Notes under the pieces: model-generated
Database searches by the model: none
Told to the model about the DNA's origin: nothing
Seen by the model: only the letters and a program-made list of their open reading frames with translations
DNA from: Morinoia aosen
Taxonomy: Eukaryota; Arthropoda; Malacostraca; Amphipoda; Talitridae
NCBI GenBank assembly: GCA_030386875.1
Contig: CM059576.1
Coordinates: 12,776,058-12,840,057, forward strand
Direction: 5' to 3'
DNA length: 64,000 nt
Shown here: positions 39,030 through 49,455 of the stretch, piece by piece
Numbering within the stretch: position 1 is the stretch's first letter
Layout of the letters: each line of letters opens with the position of its first letter
Made by a program: the position numbers and the translations under genes

Positions 39030-41492
39030 CAAAGTGCCGCTGCCCAGCCAAATAGTAGAATTTCTTACATAGCAGATGCTGGGCCAAACACCCTGGGCAA
39101 CTTAGACAAAATCGATAAATCCCCTGAAGATAGTAGAGATAGTAGTAACCTCGCTACCTTTAAAAAGAGTGCTAATATAGGTAAAATCAAAATTAAGCAT
39201 GTAAATGCTCGAAGCCTGAATGGTAAATTGGATGAAATCAGAGTAATGTTGGTCACTGAAAAAATTGACATTTTGTGTGTCTCAGAAACATGGTTTGATT
39301 CACGAACCCAAAGTTCATTTTTTAACATTCCTGATTACGTGTTGTACCGCTACGATGGCGCTAAAACCAGCCGAGGTAGTGGATCTTGTATTTTTGTAAA
39401 AGAAATGTACTCAACATCTTCACTACTAGTGAATAAAGTTTGCGAAGGCATTGAAATGGTTTGGTTAGAAGTGCAAATAAATAAACACAAATCAATAATC
39501 ATTGGCAGCCTTTACCGGCACCCATCGTCTCCCCTAAATCGAACACTAGATTTCATTGAGGAAACCTTCAAAGAAATCCTTCAGGCAAAAAGATCATTCT
39601 TTGCTTTCGGAGATTTCAATGTTGACCTAACGGATAAAAACAATCAGCTAAGCAAACTATTGTATAAACTAAGCTTATCACAAATGGTCAAAGAACCGAC
39701 TCGCATCACTAAAATCTCTGCAACTCTCCTCGATCTAGCAATCACAAATAATCCCACCGCAATACTTAGTACAGTAATATCACCTTCTATTTCCGATCAC
39801 CACTCTATAGAATGTGAAATTAATATTGCGAAGGAAAGACAAAAATACCGCTTAATGACCTATCGCTCGAAAAGGCACTATTCAGCAGAACTATTTCAAG
39901 AAAAACTACTCGATAGGTCTACCGAATTCCAGAAAATGATGCAATCTGACGATGTTGATATACAAGTGTCAATTTTCAACCAGAACTTCGCAGCAGCTCT
40001 CGACGAATGTGCACCTTACGTCACCAAAAAAACCAAGCCAAAACGAACTGTTTGGATCACTGACGAAGTTAAAGAGATGAGCAGAATAAAGAAAGCTAAC
40101 TTGCGAGAGTACAAAAACAATAGATCAAACAGTACCTTATACAAGAGATATAAAGAACATGAAAAAATTCTTCGAAAGAAAATCACTGAAGCGAAACAAA
40201 CTCACTTCCACCAGGCACTGATAACGGCTAAAAATAACCCGAAGCGAACTTGGGAAATCATTAGTGAGGTAGCCCCATATAAAAATTTAGATCGCATAAG
40301 TAATTTTGAAAATCCCTTGGCAACAGCCACGGATTTCAACACATTCTTTTCAAAAGTAGGGGCTCAAGTTTTCAGTGAGGTGTGTACCAATCCAGATGAA
40401 ACGACAATTGAAAATTCATGCCCCACTGCACCCTCGAGGACTGATGTCAAGTGGAGACCACGCCCTGTCGATTTACCAGAGTTACGAAACATCTTATACT
40501 CACTAAAAAACACAAAGGCAGTTGGACATGATGGTATCAGTCTTCAATATATCAAAGACAGTTTCCCTGTTACAGCACCATGGATTCGTCTGATAATTAA
40601 TACATCAATAGTAACCAATACGTTTCCAAACCAATGGAAACACTCCATTATTAGACCGTTGCACAAAAGTGGTGACCTAAATACAGCATCAAACTACAGG
40701 CCCATCAGTCTTTTGCCTGTCATGTCCAAACTACTGGAGAAAGTGGTGACAAATCAACTGTCATTTCACCTGGACGAGTCAAATTTACTCCACCAAAATC
40801 AATATGCCTATAGAAGAAATACTAGCACTCAAGACGCTCTGCTCAATATATCTGAAAAAATATACAGTGACATCGATCAAAAGAATGTAACACTCTTGCT
40901 ACTACTCGATCTCTCTAAGGCGTTCGATAGCGTCCAACATGAAAGACTTCTACGTAAAATACTGAACTTGGGAATAGACACGCAATGGTTTGAAAGTTAC
41001 TTGTCAAATCGATCTCATGCAGTCCGCATAGAAAACAAATTGTCCCCATTCATTCAAAACAATTTTGGTGTTCCCCAAGGATCCATTCTTGGTCCGCTAC
41101 TGTTTTCTATTTTCATTAATGATTTCCCTCCAATGCCTTCTAACACACGGATCTCTATGTATGCAGATGATGTTCAAATTGCAATAACAAGTTCTGTATC
41201 GGAAATACCACAGACGCAAATTAAAGCCGAAACTTTACTGACTAGCCTGAAATCATGGTACGACCGAAATGGTCTCAAATTAAATGCTAACAAAACACAA
41301 TGCATCATTTTTGGATCCAAAGATGCAATTAAAAAAACTTCAGATCTTACTCTTGCAGTTGGAAATGATAAAATTAATGCATCAGAAAAAGTTAAAAATC
41401 TAGGTATCTGGTTCGATAGAAATATGTCCTTCAAATCTCACGTTGAGACTACTTGCAACAAAATCTACGGAACTTTAATGTTTTTTCATTGA
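39030..41492 (+). CDS. LINE ORF2: endonuclease and reverse transcriptase
   Basis: Same frame as the OTU segment, open from 39030. A Ser/Asp-rich linker leads to the APE-type endonuclease: HVNARSLNGKLDE, CVSETWF, SLYRHPSS, FGDFNVDLTD, LLDLAITN and SDHHSIEC, containing the expected acidic and His residues. RT motifs follow: RPISLLPVMSKLLEK, LLLDLSKAFDSVQH (motif A), VPQGSILGPLLFSIFINDFP (motif B) and MYADDVQI (active site). It nicks the target and primes cDNA on the nicked end. The TGA at 41490-41492 is in frame and interrupts the thumb region. Confidence 0.92.
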   Translation, partial: QSAAAQPNSRISYIADAGPNTLGNLDKIDKSPEDSRDSSNLATFKKSANIGKIKIKHVNARSLNGKLDEIRVMLVTEKIDILCVSETWFDSRTQSSFFNIPDYVLYRYDGAKTSRGSGSCIFVKEMYSTSSLLVNKVCEGIEMVWLEVQINKHKSIIIGSLYRHPSSPLNRTLDFIEETFKEILQAKRSFFAFGDFNVDLTDKNNQLSKLLYKLSLSQMVKEPTRITKISATLLDLAITNNPTAILSTVISPSISDHHSIECEINIAKERQKYRLMTYRSKRHYSAELFQEKLLDRSTEFQKMMQSDDVDIQVSIFNQNFAAALDECAPYVTKKTKPKRTVWITDEVKEMSRIKKANLREYKNNRSNSTLYKRYKEHEKILRKKITEAKQTHFHQALITAKNNPKRTWEIISEVAPYKNLDRISNFENPLATATDFNTFFSKVGAQVFSEVCTNPDETTIENSCPTAPSRTDVKWRPRPVDLPELRNILYSLKNTKAVGHDGISLQYIKDSFPVTAPWIRLIINTSIVTNTFPNQWKHSIIRPLHKSGDLNTASNYRPISLLPVMSKLLEKVVTNQLSFHLDESNLLHQNQYAYRRNTSTQDALLNISEKIYSDIDQKNVTLLLLLDLSKAFDSVQHERLLRKILNLGIDTQWFESYLSNRSHAVRIENKLSPFIQNNFGVPQGSILGPLLFSIFINDFPPMPSNTRISMYADDVQIAITSSVSEIPQTQIKAETLLTSLKSWYDRNGLKLNANKTQCIIFGSKDAIKKTSDLTLAVGNDKINASEKVKNLGIWFDRNMSFKSHVETTCNKIYGTLMFFH

Positions 41493-41996
41493 ATAAAAAG
41501 TATGCTAGACGAAAAATCCAGATTATTAGCCATTCAATCCCTTGTGTTATCGCGCATTGACTACTGCAGCCTAGTATGGGGAGACTTACCTCAATACCTT
41601 CAAAGGGACTTACAAAAATGCATGAATTTTGCAGCCAAGGTGGTATGCAACGGTAATTTCAAAAGACGTGATCACGTAACCCCTCTCCTCAATAAACTCG
41701 GCTGGATCCCTATCCAAGAAAGGCTCCTCATGCAGAAGGCCCAATACGTATTCTCCTCGTTATATCTTCCTCAGAGCAATGCTGAGATAGTGCGTTTCCA
41801 TCCACCCACTGTAACCAATCAAAAACCGAACAGAAACAATAATGTCTTAGTCAACTATCGTTCATCTCACTTAGGGCAGAAGGCTCTGTCCATATCAGGC
41901 GCCTTACTGTGGAACAAACTTCCCCTGAGTATTAAAGTCCCTCAAAGACCGAGAGAATTTAAAGCCAAAATAACTCGTCATCTTGTGTCTCAATAA
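41493..41996 (+). CDS. LINE ORF2 C-terminus
   Basis: Same frame after the TGA. It contains the post-RT region LVLSRIDYCSLVWGDLP, LQKCMNFAAKVV and LLWNKLPLSIK, which is conserved downstream of RT in many jockey-like and related LINEs. It ends PREFKAKITRHLVSQ. Not a separate gene. The interrupting TGA probably replaced a sense codon. Confidence 0.85.
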   Translation: MKSMLDEKSRLLAIQSLVLSRIDYCSLVWGDLPQYLQRDLQKCMNFAAKVVCNGNFKRRDHVTPLLNKLGWIPIQERLLMQKAQYVFSSLYLPQSNAEIVRFHPPTVTNQKPNRNNNVLVNYRSSHLGQKALSISGALLWNKLPLSIKVPQRPREFKAKITRHLVSQ

Positions 41997-43790
41997 TAAT
42001 CCTTAGTTACAGAACATACTGAATGAGTACTGACGAATCTCATTTACCTGGTATCTCCATTGCTGAACAATCTCCCTCGCTCATTGTGTTATAATTCAAG
42101 ACATCAAACAACAGTTTTGAAGTATGCGTAGGTATTATGATTTGACCACCTATACGTTGTCATTTGCACACATGCTTACTTGTATATGTGTGTACGTATA
42201 TAGGTGTATGTGCGCATATGGGTGTGTATATGTGCACGTACAACTGTGTTCACTAGAGTAGATGAACCAGTCGAAGGTGCATTTTATGTCATTCCTCTCC
42301 GTTTCTGTGCAAGCATCAAACTAGACCGTCATGGTACCTATGTGTGTGTGTGTTGATCAATTACAGACATTCTGCACCATATTACAAAGATAATGTATTT
42401 TTTCTAATATGAAATTGTAAAGCATCCATGTAAAAGAAAATAAATTCGTTGTGTGATCATCCATTTATACTGCAGTAATATACTTATTCGGCCTATAGTT
42501 ATATGCTTTTAATAATGTGATACCTATGTTTGTTCATCAATTGACGACAATTTGCGCCATATTTCAAAGATAATGTGATTTTTTTTTTTTCTAATATGAA
42601 ACCATTATAGGACATTAAGGTTTTCTTTCTTATTCACGTCCCACAATCGTTTTCATGTTTCTGACTTAAGTAGACTGTTTTGTGCCACTATTTTTAGTAC
42701 GAAATTTTATAAAATTCATGCTATAATAAAAGATAGTTTCTCCGTTTCCCTCGATTGGAATTCTGGTTTATACTGACTAGTTTACGCTGATATTTGCGCA
42801 CATGCTTACTTGTGTAAATGTGTACGTGTCCACGCTATGCGTATGACACTCTGTAGAATGCGTATGTATTGCCTCGATGTATAGAAATGCATTTGCGTAT
42901 GCTTACGAGTCAGGTGTAAATATGTGCGTGGGTATATGTGTGCATGTGTATGTGTAAATATTTACATGTATACGTGCATATATGTGTGTACTAGACTGAC
43001 AACTAGCATTTTTACTAGAGATAATGGTCTTTTTTTCAGTGCACTCTCAACTTGTAACATTACCTAACTCGTCATATCTTTAGTATTGTAAAGCATTCAT
43101 GTAAAAACTATACATTTGTTGTGCGATCATCCATTTATATTTAAATAAAATGCTTGTTAACTAATGACCGTTATGTTAAAATTGTTGAATCAGAAATACA
43201 AAACCTATAATCTTCTTGGTCCTCTTGCTTATATGTACACACGTGTGTGTCCATGTTAACGAAACCGGTGTTTTTCGTAACCTGGGCACACACATGGCCG
43301 TAAAACGCGTGTATATATATGTGTGTGTGTGTGTATGTGTGTGAGTGTGTGTATGGATATATACACACATGCATACGTATATGTACATATGTGTGTATGT
43401 GGGTATATATTTATATATATTTTTCTTTTTTTTATGCTTCCTCAAAATGACACTTGTAAACATTGACCGAAACAAGCGATTTCATATATTATTTCCTGGC
43501 GTCAAGAATTGCGAAGTCTTATGTCATGTACATGTAAACTGTCAAAAGTGTTTTCACCCCACAATGAAAATGCATCGTCCATGAAATTGTGTTATCTCTT
43601 ACAATTTTCATTACATGTATTATCAGATGTAGATTAAGCTAGATTAGGAGTTCATTGCCCTCAATCATTTCTTTTGACTAGTGACACGAGTTTTTCAATA
43701 CTCGTGTGTGTGTATCATCTAAGTGTATTAATTTTAAGATATTTTAAAAACCAATGATGGTACTTTTGTACCATCTCTATTGGAAATAAA
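41997..43790 (+). other. LINE 3' UTR
   Basis: Long, with (TG)n/(TA)n stretches near 42170-42250, 42920-42990 and 43310-43420. Large parts (42600-43790) are shared with the truncated copies at 43810-44576 and 55865-57335, which shows it belongs to the element. Confidence 0.75.
43756..43790 (+). promoter_or_regulatory. LINE 3' stem-loop and tail motif
   Basis: GATGGTAC TTTT GTACCATC (43756-43775) then TCTATTGGAAATAAA. It repeats at 44542-44576, 52185-52219 and 57301-57335. In the 44542 copy one G:C pair has become T:A on both sides. Confidence 0.8.
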
Positions 43791-43809
43791 CCATTATTTT
43801 TTTCTTTTT

Positions 43810-44576
43810 TATGTGTACATATATGTGTATATATTTACATGTATGTGTGCACATATGTGTGTACTAAACTGACAACTAGCATTTTACTAGAGATAATGGT
43901 CATTTTCTGTTCACTCTCAACTTGTAACATTACCTAACTCGTCATCTCTTTATTATTGCAAAGCATTCATGTACCAACTAGACATTTGTTGTACGATCAT
44001 CCATTTATATTTAAATAAAATGCTTATTAACTAACGACCGTTATGTTAAAATTGTTGAATTAGAAATACAAAACTTATAATCTTCTTGGTCCTCATGCTT
44101 ATGCGTACATATATATATATATATATATATATCTGTATGTGTGTGTGTATGTATGTATGTATATGTATATGTACGTATATATATGTATATGGATTTGTAT
44201 TTATATATTTTTTTTTTTTCATGCTTCCTTAAAATGACACTTTTGAACATTTGCCGAAACAAGCGATTCATATATTATTTCCTGGCATCAATAATTGCGA
44301 AGTTTTATGTCATGTACATGTAAACTGTCAAAAGTTTTTTCACCCCACAATGAAAATGCATCGTCCATGAATTTGCGTTATCTCTTATATTTATCATTAC
44401 ATGTATTGTCAAATGTAGATTAAGCAAGGTTAGGAGTACATTGCCCTCAATCATTTATTTTCGACTAGTGACACGAGTTTTTCAATACTCGTGTGTGTGT
44501 ATCATCTAAGTGTATTAATTTTAAGATATTTAAAAACCAATGATTGTAATATTGTACAATCTCTATTGGAAATAAA
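43810..44576 (+). mobile_element. 5'-truncated LINE copy (3' UTR only)
   Basis: Repeats 42940-43790 with substitutions and indels, same orientation, directly after the first copy's T-rich tail. It ends in the stem-loop and ATTGGAAATAAA. A (TTTC)n run follows. Confidence 0.8.
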
Positions 44577-44606
44577 GTTTTTTCTTTCTTTCTTTCTTTC
44601 TTTTTT
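44577..44606 (+). repeat. (CTTT)n microsatellite
   Basis: TTTCTTTCTTTCTTTC run at the LINE 3' junction; likely tail-derived. Confidence 0.85.
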
Positions 44607-45010
44607 CAATACTACCACACACCATTGCTAAAGTAACGCACATCACCGTACATGGATTCCGCCAACTTGAATCAGTACCCTTCTAATGAAACCTCAATGC
44701 AACCTAGTACACATAGAATATTATTAAATCATATATACTCGAAACAAAAATAGACGCGCTGCGTGAACGCTGAAAGATCAGCCAATAATTGCTATTTTTT
44801 GATTGTTCGATGGCGAACTTCATTTGGTATTTCAGGCTTCATTAAATGGTATTGTTGGTACTGTTAAATTTCAATATGGGTTTTGTTGGTGGGCCTGTGC
44901 TCTTGTGGTGGGTAATGGCTAAAAGAATATTTGTCATAGGATGAATAATGTTGCACAAATAACAATCTGATGCTGATTACTGACTTAAATGACTGTTTAA
45001 TTTTGGTCAA
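44607..45010 (-). repeat. Family E, copy 2 (reverse)
   Basis: Reverse complement of 22050-22456 and 48790-49455. It lacks the SINE and the DNA transposon, so it shows the unoccupied form of both sites. Confidence 0.75.
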
Positions 45011-45029
45011 CTCAATATATACGGATCCA

Positions 45030-45770
45030 TAATCTAATATTTAGGTATAGAATGAGTTGAAAATGAGGTTTGATAAATTCACTATCACAATAAATATATA
45101 GCTGCACCAAATACTTGATATAGGCATTGTGTTGCATGGGAACTTGATGAGCACCTAAAATTTACTTTGGTTAACCCTGTAAAACGATTCTTGACAGAAA
45201 ACGTTTTCATGAGATAAACTGTCTTAAATATATAAAGCACATTCTATAGAACATTTATTTGGATGAAACTTTAGTTGATTGTGAAATGACGTCTCCGTAA
45301 AGAAATACGTCGCAATATTTATATATAAAAACATATTAATAACAACGATTTTCAAGGTTCAAATGCAGGGTAACCAGCATTAAAAAAAAATTAGCTAAAA
45401 TTTTTAAACTGTAAAGCCTAGAATTTGTGCCGCACTTTTGGTTACATTCGCAGCCCTGCATTCATACATAACGAATTGAGGGAGACATCTGGTGTTTTGT
45501 TATGTAAGGATGAGGTAAATAATTATGGGTCAATAATTTTCAAATTTTGGTGGGAGGTATATTAGATTTAGTGGTATCGGTCAACTCACCATTTTGGGCT
45601 GAATAATTCAACATTTAGGTACAGAATAAGTTGACATTGAGTTGTGGTAAATTCGCTATCGCACAAATTTATAGCTGCGCCAAGTTGTTGTGTGGGCGTT
45701 GTGTTGCGTGGGGACACGTCGATAAAAACACTGATCAAATTTACTTTTGTTATCCCTAGATCGCGAACCC
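45030..45770 (+). repeat. Duplicated segment pair
   Basis: 45030-45190 and 45595-45770 share AACATTTAGGTA-like and ATAGCTGCRCCAA, GCRTTGTGTTGCRTGG with moderate divergence. Nature unknown; the space between is AT-rich without genes. Confidence 0.5.
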
Positions 45771-46055
45771 TTTAAAATTACATTAAAACTTTAAGATGTC
45801 TAAACAGGTACATTTTTCTGCACAAAACAATTTTCCAAAATTTTTTGCGACATTGAACGAAAGGGTATTGAGAACCTTACACAAAAACGACTGACATTTC
45901 AATGTATATATTTGTCTACGAATGTTAATTATGTAGAACGAAAGCGTCCGCTTAGTGGAGATTTATCCTGATTCGCTGTCAATTTTAAAGCTTTCGAGCT
46001 CGCTTGCAAGAGTGCGAAATGTGTACGACACACACGTGGTATGTTGTGTGAGCGT

Positions 46056-46430
46056 TGCAGGTGACGTACACGCGCAGGTGTGTGGTGTAGGTGACGTACA
46101 CGCGCAGGTGTGTAGTGTAGGTGGCGTACACGCGCAGGTGTGTGGTGTAGGTGGCGTACACGTGCAGGTGTGTGGTGTAGGTGACGTACACGCGCAGGTG
46201 TGTGGTGTAGGTGACGTACACGCGCAGGTGTGTGGTGTAGGTGCCTTCCACGCGCGGGTGTGTAGTTTAGGTGACGTACACGCGCAGGTGTGTGGTGTAG
46301 GTGGCGTACACGCGCAGGTGTATGGTGTAGGTGGCGTACACGCGCAGGTGTGTGGTGTAGGTGCCGTACACGCGCAGGTGTGTGGCGTAGGTGACGTACA
46401 CGCGCAGGTGTGTGGTGTGTGTGTGTGATG
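46056..46430 (+). repeat. 30-bp GC-rich minisatellite, about 12 copies
   Basis: Unit GTGACGTACACGCGCAGGTG plus TGTGGTGTAG. Most copies contain TGACGTAC, a CRE-like core, or the variant GGCGTAC. Frames on both strands stay open because the unit is a multiple of three. Confidence 0.93.
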
Positions 46431-46529
46431 GTGGCTTCTCTACCTCATCGGTGTGGGTGTATTGATACTCTGTTGCGTCTGGCGTATATATGGAATATTT
46501 TATTCCAGCCATTTTTTGTGCACAGATTT

Positions 46530-46856
46530 GAATGTGTATCGATGGGCAGTTATAAGAGAGGATTTGTATATTTTGTATATCGACGGGCGGTTATAGGAGA
46601 GGGATTTGTATATGATATATATCGACGGGCAGTTATAGGAGAGGGATTTCTATATTATATATATCGACGAGCAGTTATAGGAAAGGGATTTGTATATTAT
46701 ATATATCGACGGGCAGTTATAGGAGAGGGATTTCTATATTATACATATTGACGGGCAGTTATAGGAGAGGGATTTGTATATAATATATATCGACGGGCAG
46801 TTATAGGAGAGGGATTTGTATATAATATATATCGACGGGCAGTTATAGGAGAGGTA
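46530..46856 (+). repeat. 42-bp minisatellite, about 8 copies
   Basis: Unit ATCGACGGGCAGTTATAGGA, GAGGGATTTGTATATAATAT. Related degenerate units occur at 34141-34262. Confidence 0.92.
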
Positions 46857-48780
46857 CCATTTCTTAGATGATTCGTTCCATATTTAGTTTCCAAAAATTG
46901 TTTGTTTCCATGACAATCAATTGAAATACCTATTGAAATTTTTATAACTGTCCAGCATAGAAAGAGAAGCTTGAAATTTGTAATATTCTAGTCAGGGTTT
47001 GTGACTGGAATACGTGACTTGTACACGCTGGTGTGTGGTGTGTGTGTGTCTGATGGTGCAGTGAAGGTGGTGAACACCTGGAGGGAGGTGTTCATGTGTT
47101 GTCAATTGGGTCTTTGCTGCACAGAAAGATATCTCCACTGTGGGGAAAAAATATCGATACATGTGGATTTACTAGAAATTTCAGCAATCAGAATCTTTTA
47201 AAAAACCTACGTATTAAAAATTAGTATTTTAATCTTTAACCTTAGGAAAATGGAAAGTCACTTTTTATCAATTTTAACAGAATCAGAATTTTTTAGGCCA
47301 TCTATAACATAAGTCTAAATATTACTAGAGGGTAAATCTTTAACTTAGCATAATAGTATGGAATGTCATTTTCCATAAATTCTACAACTAGGAAACCACG
47401 ACCGAACTTTTCCATCATCCGTATGGGCAGAAAAATACAGACATTGAGGGGACAATATTGGAGAGAAGCTCCTGCTGTGAAGAAATCTGCGACATCATGC
47501 ATTGGAACTGAGGGAATTTATGCACCCAACATTTGGGGTCGTGACATACTGACGTGGATGGTAAAGATGACTTCACTTCAGTCCCCTCCACTCGCCCGAT
47601 CTCGCACCGGCCGCAGTGACGTCACTGGGCACGTGCGCTGCTCCGTGCTGCGCGCAGGCCTGATACCGCCGCAGGCGGTGCGTAATCAATTCTACTTCTA
47701 CGATTACCATCAAGTCATCATTACTCATTAATTTCAACGGCACGGGAAAAAGTTACTGAAAACTTGAATTATTTTCAGAAAGTTAGCCCTAACTAAACTA
47801 AATTGAAATCTATGCATCAAGAATTGTAAATGAATGTACAGAGTTTAAAAACGAAGAAATCACCACGTATTGAAATCATATTAAGTAAATATATCATGAA
47901 TTTTAAATTTAAAACAAGTCAGTTCAAGTAAAGGCTCTAGAGACCAGCTCCATCTCCGGTTTACAGTTTGTAAAGTTGAAAAATAGGCCTAGAATATGAT
48001 AGGCCCTAAGTAATTTTTATGAAGATATAGACAAAATGACATCTAAAAATTAATTATCAGCGAATAAGAATTATTGGCGCTTTTGAGTTCAGGTTTTTCT
48101 TCGCAGATGTGAAACAATCAATCGCCTTCAGGTTTCATCATTTTTAGTTATGTTATGCCTTGATTCTTTGAAACAGTGCAGATATTCAGTAAAGTTGATT
48201 CGGTCATATAAAATTCAATTTCATGAGATTGAAATCTGATGGTAAATGATTAGACTATGTCATATTTTGCATCGCTGAGCGCGAACATATAGCTACGGAT
48301 TGATGGCAACAATTAGAAGAGAGCAGTGAGGTCCCTCCGGCCAGCAGTTGGTCGTGTGAGTATCGGGACTACATCGTGACGGTCACATCTACGTGACATT
48401 AGATGCTCTTCAGCGGCATTCTTTGGATTAAACTTCCAATCGTTAACTTCTTTTCAACACGTGCAATGTGTGTTGAATCATTACAGAATAATATTCAATT
48501 AAAAGTTTTAAACATATTTCAAAAAACTTTTTATGTTTGAATTTTATCTCGAAATAATGACAATTGTTGAAGTCGTATGTGTGCAGAATTTCATAGAAGG
48601 GTAACACAAGTAAACACAAAAGTGTTCTCCAATGTGTTCGTTTGCAAAAAGTTTGTTAATGATTTGAGGTAACTTTGGATTTATAGTGAAATCGAGCTTA
48701 CAAAAACCCATTGCAGTTAATTCAATGTATAAATTTCGAATTATCTATCCTTATATATTGAGCTGACCAAAATTAAACAA
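46857..48780. other. Mostly featureless, with one CpG-rich patch
   Basis: No gene I can support. The frame 47363-47731 (122 codons) has no recognisable domain. A short GC/CpG-rich patch lies at 47580-47690. Confidence 0.4.
47585..47680. promoter_or_regulatory. CpG-rich patch with CRE and E-box palindromes
   Basis: TGACGTCA (47617-47624), CACGTG (47630-47635) and ACCGCC gca GGCGGT (47665-47679) lie within 65 bp of GC-rich sequence in an AT-rich region. No transcript downstream is recognisable. Confidence 0.35.
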
Positions 48781-48789
48781 TCATATAGG

Positions 48790-49455
48790 TCATTAATCAG
48801 CACCAGAATATTATTTACGCTACATTGTTCATCCTACAACCAATAATCCTTCAGCCAATACCCACCACAAGCGCACAGGCCCCCCAACAATAACAGCAAC
48901 AAAATATACCAGCAATAACAACACCATTTAATGAAGCCTGATATGTTAAATGAAGTTAGCCATCGAACAACCAAAACAACAGCAACTATTGATAATAATA
49001 ATAATGATAATAATAATGAAGGCATCTACGGATGCTTTATTTCCAATCAAGCCTGATACATATATCACCTTTTACATTGGATTTTCAAATGCCTTATAAC
49101 TAACGCCAGGACGCCATAACGCTTTCCCCCGGTCGAGACCGGTACCCATTTCAGACACCTGGGTGGAGTGGGGTATTGTGCTTGGAATTTTTCTCCTATA
49201 CCCAACAGAGAAAATCGCCACTGCCAGCGCCGAGACTCGATCCCGGGTCCTTGCCGCACGGCGGCAGAACCTATACCACATGGCTATGGCGGCACTGAAC
49301 TTTGAGCGTTCACGCAGAGCGTCTATTTTTATTTCGAGTATATATGATTTAATAATATTCTATGTGAACTAGGTTGCATTGAGGTTGCATTAGAAGGGGA
49401 CTGATTCAAGTTAGTGGAATGTACGGTGATGTGTGTGACTTTATCAATGGTGTGT
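48790..49455 (+). repeat. Family E, copy 3, split by a SINE
   Basis: Matches copies 1 and 2. The segment after CAGCAACTATTG is displaced by a 304-bp SINE and resumes at CTGAACTTTGAGCG. Confidence 0.78.
48991..49294 (-). mobile_element. tRNA-derived SINE, copy 1
   Basis: Read on the minus strand: tRNA-like head with A-box TAGCCATGTGG and B-box GGATCGAGTC, a body with GGTACCGGTCTCGACCGGGG, then GATTGGAAATAAA, a GCATCCGTAGATGC hairpin and an (ATT)n tail. Absence in family E copies 1 and 2 proves insertion. Confidence 0.85.

Larger units (their letters stand above)
38216..43790 (+). mobile_element. LINE with OTU-EN-RT polyprotein and long 3' UTR
   Basis: A 5'-truncated APE-type non-LTR element. 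The left junction is just after family D copy B near 38208. It encodes the tail of ORF1, an ORF2 joining an OTU-like protease, an apurinic-type endonuclease and RT, then a 1.8-kb 3' UTR ending in a stem-loop and ATTGGAAATAAA. ORF2 has only two in-frame TGA stops, both explainable as CGA-to-TGA changes, so the copy is fairly young. Endonuclease plus RT of this type fits the jockey/I-like groups of arthropods; the exact clade is not determined. Confidence 0.88.

Noticed and set aside
43320-43420. Z-DNA-forming or regulatory TG tract of special interest
   Set aside because: Simple (TG)n/(TA)n sequence common in this LINE 3' UTR; nothing beyond a microsatellite.
45955-46751. Repetitive ORFs on both strands
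   Set aside because: Explained by the 30-bp and 42-bp arrays.
47363-47731. 122-codon ORF as a host gene
   Set aside because: No domain, no splice or promoter support, composition changes halfway into the CpG patch.
48991-49294. tRNA gene
   Set aside because: A- and B-box-like words are present, but the sequence continues as a SINE body with tail, recurs elsewhere, and no cloverleaf with acceptor stem forms.
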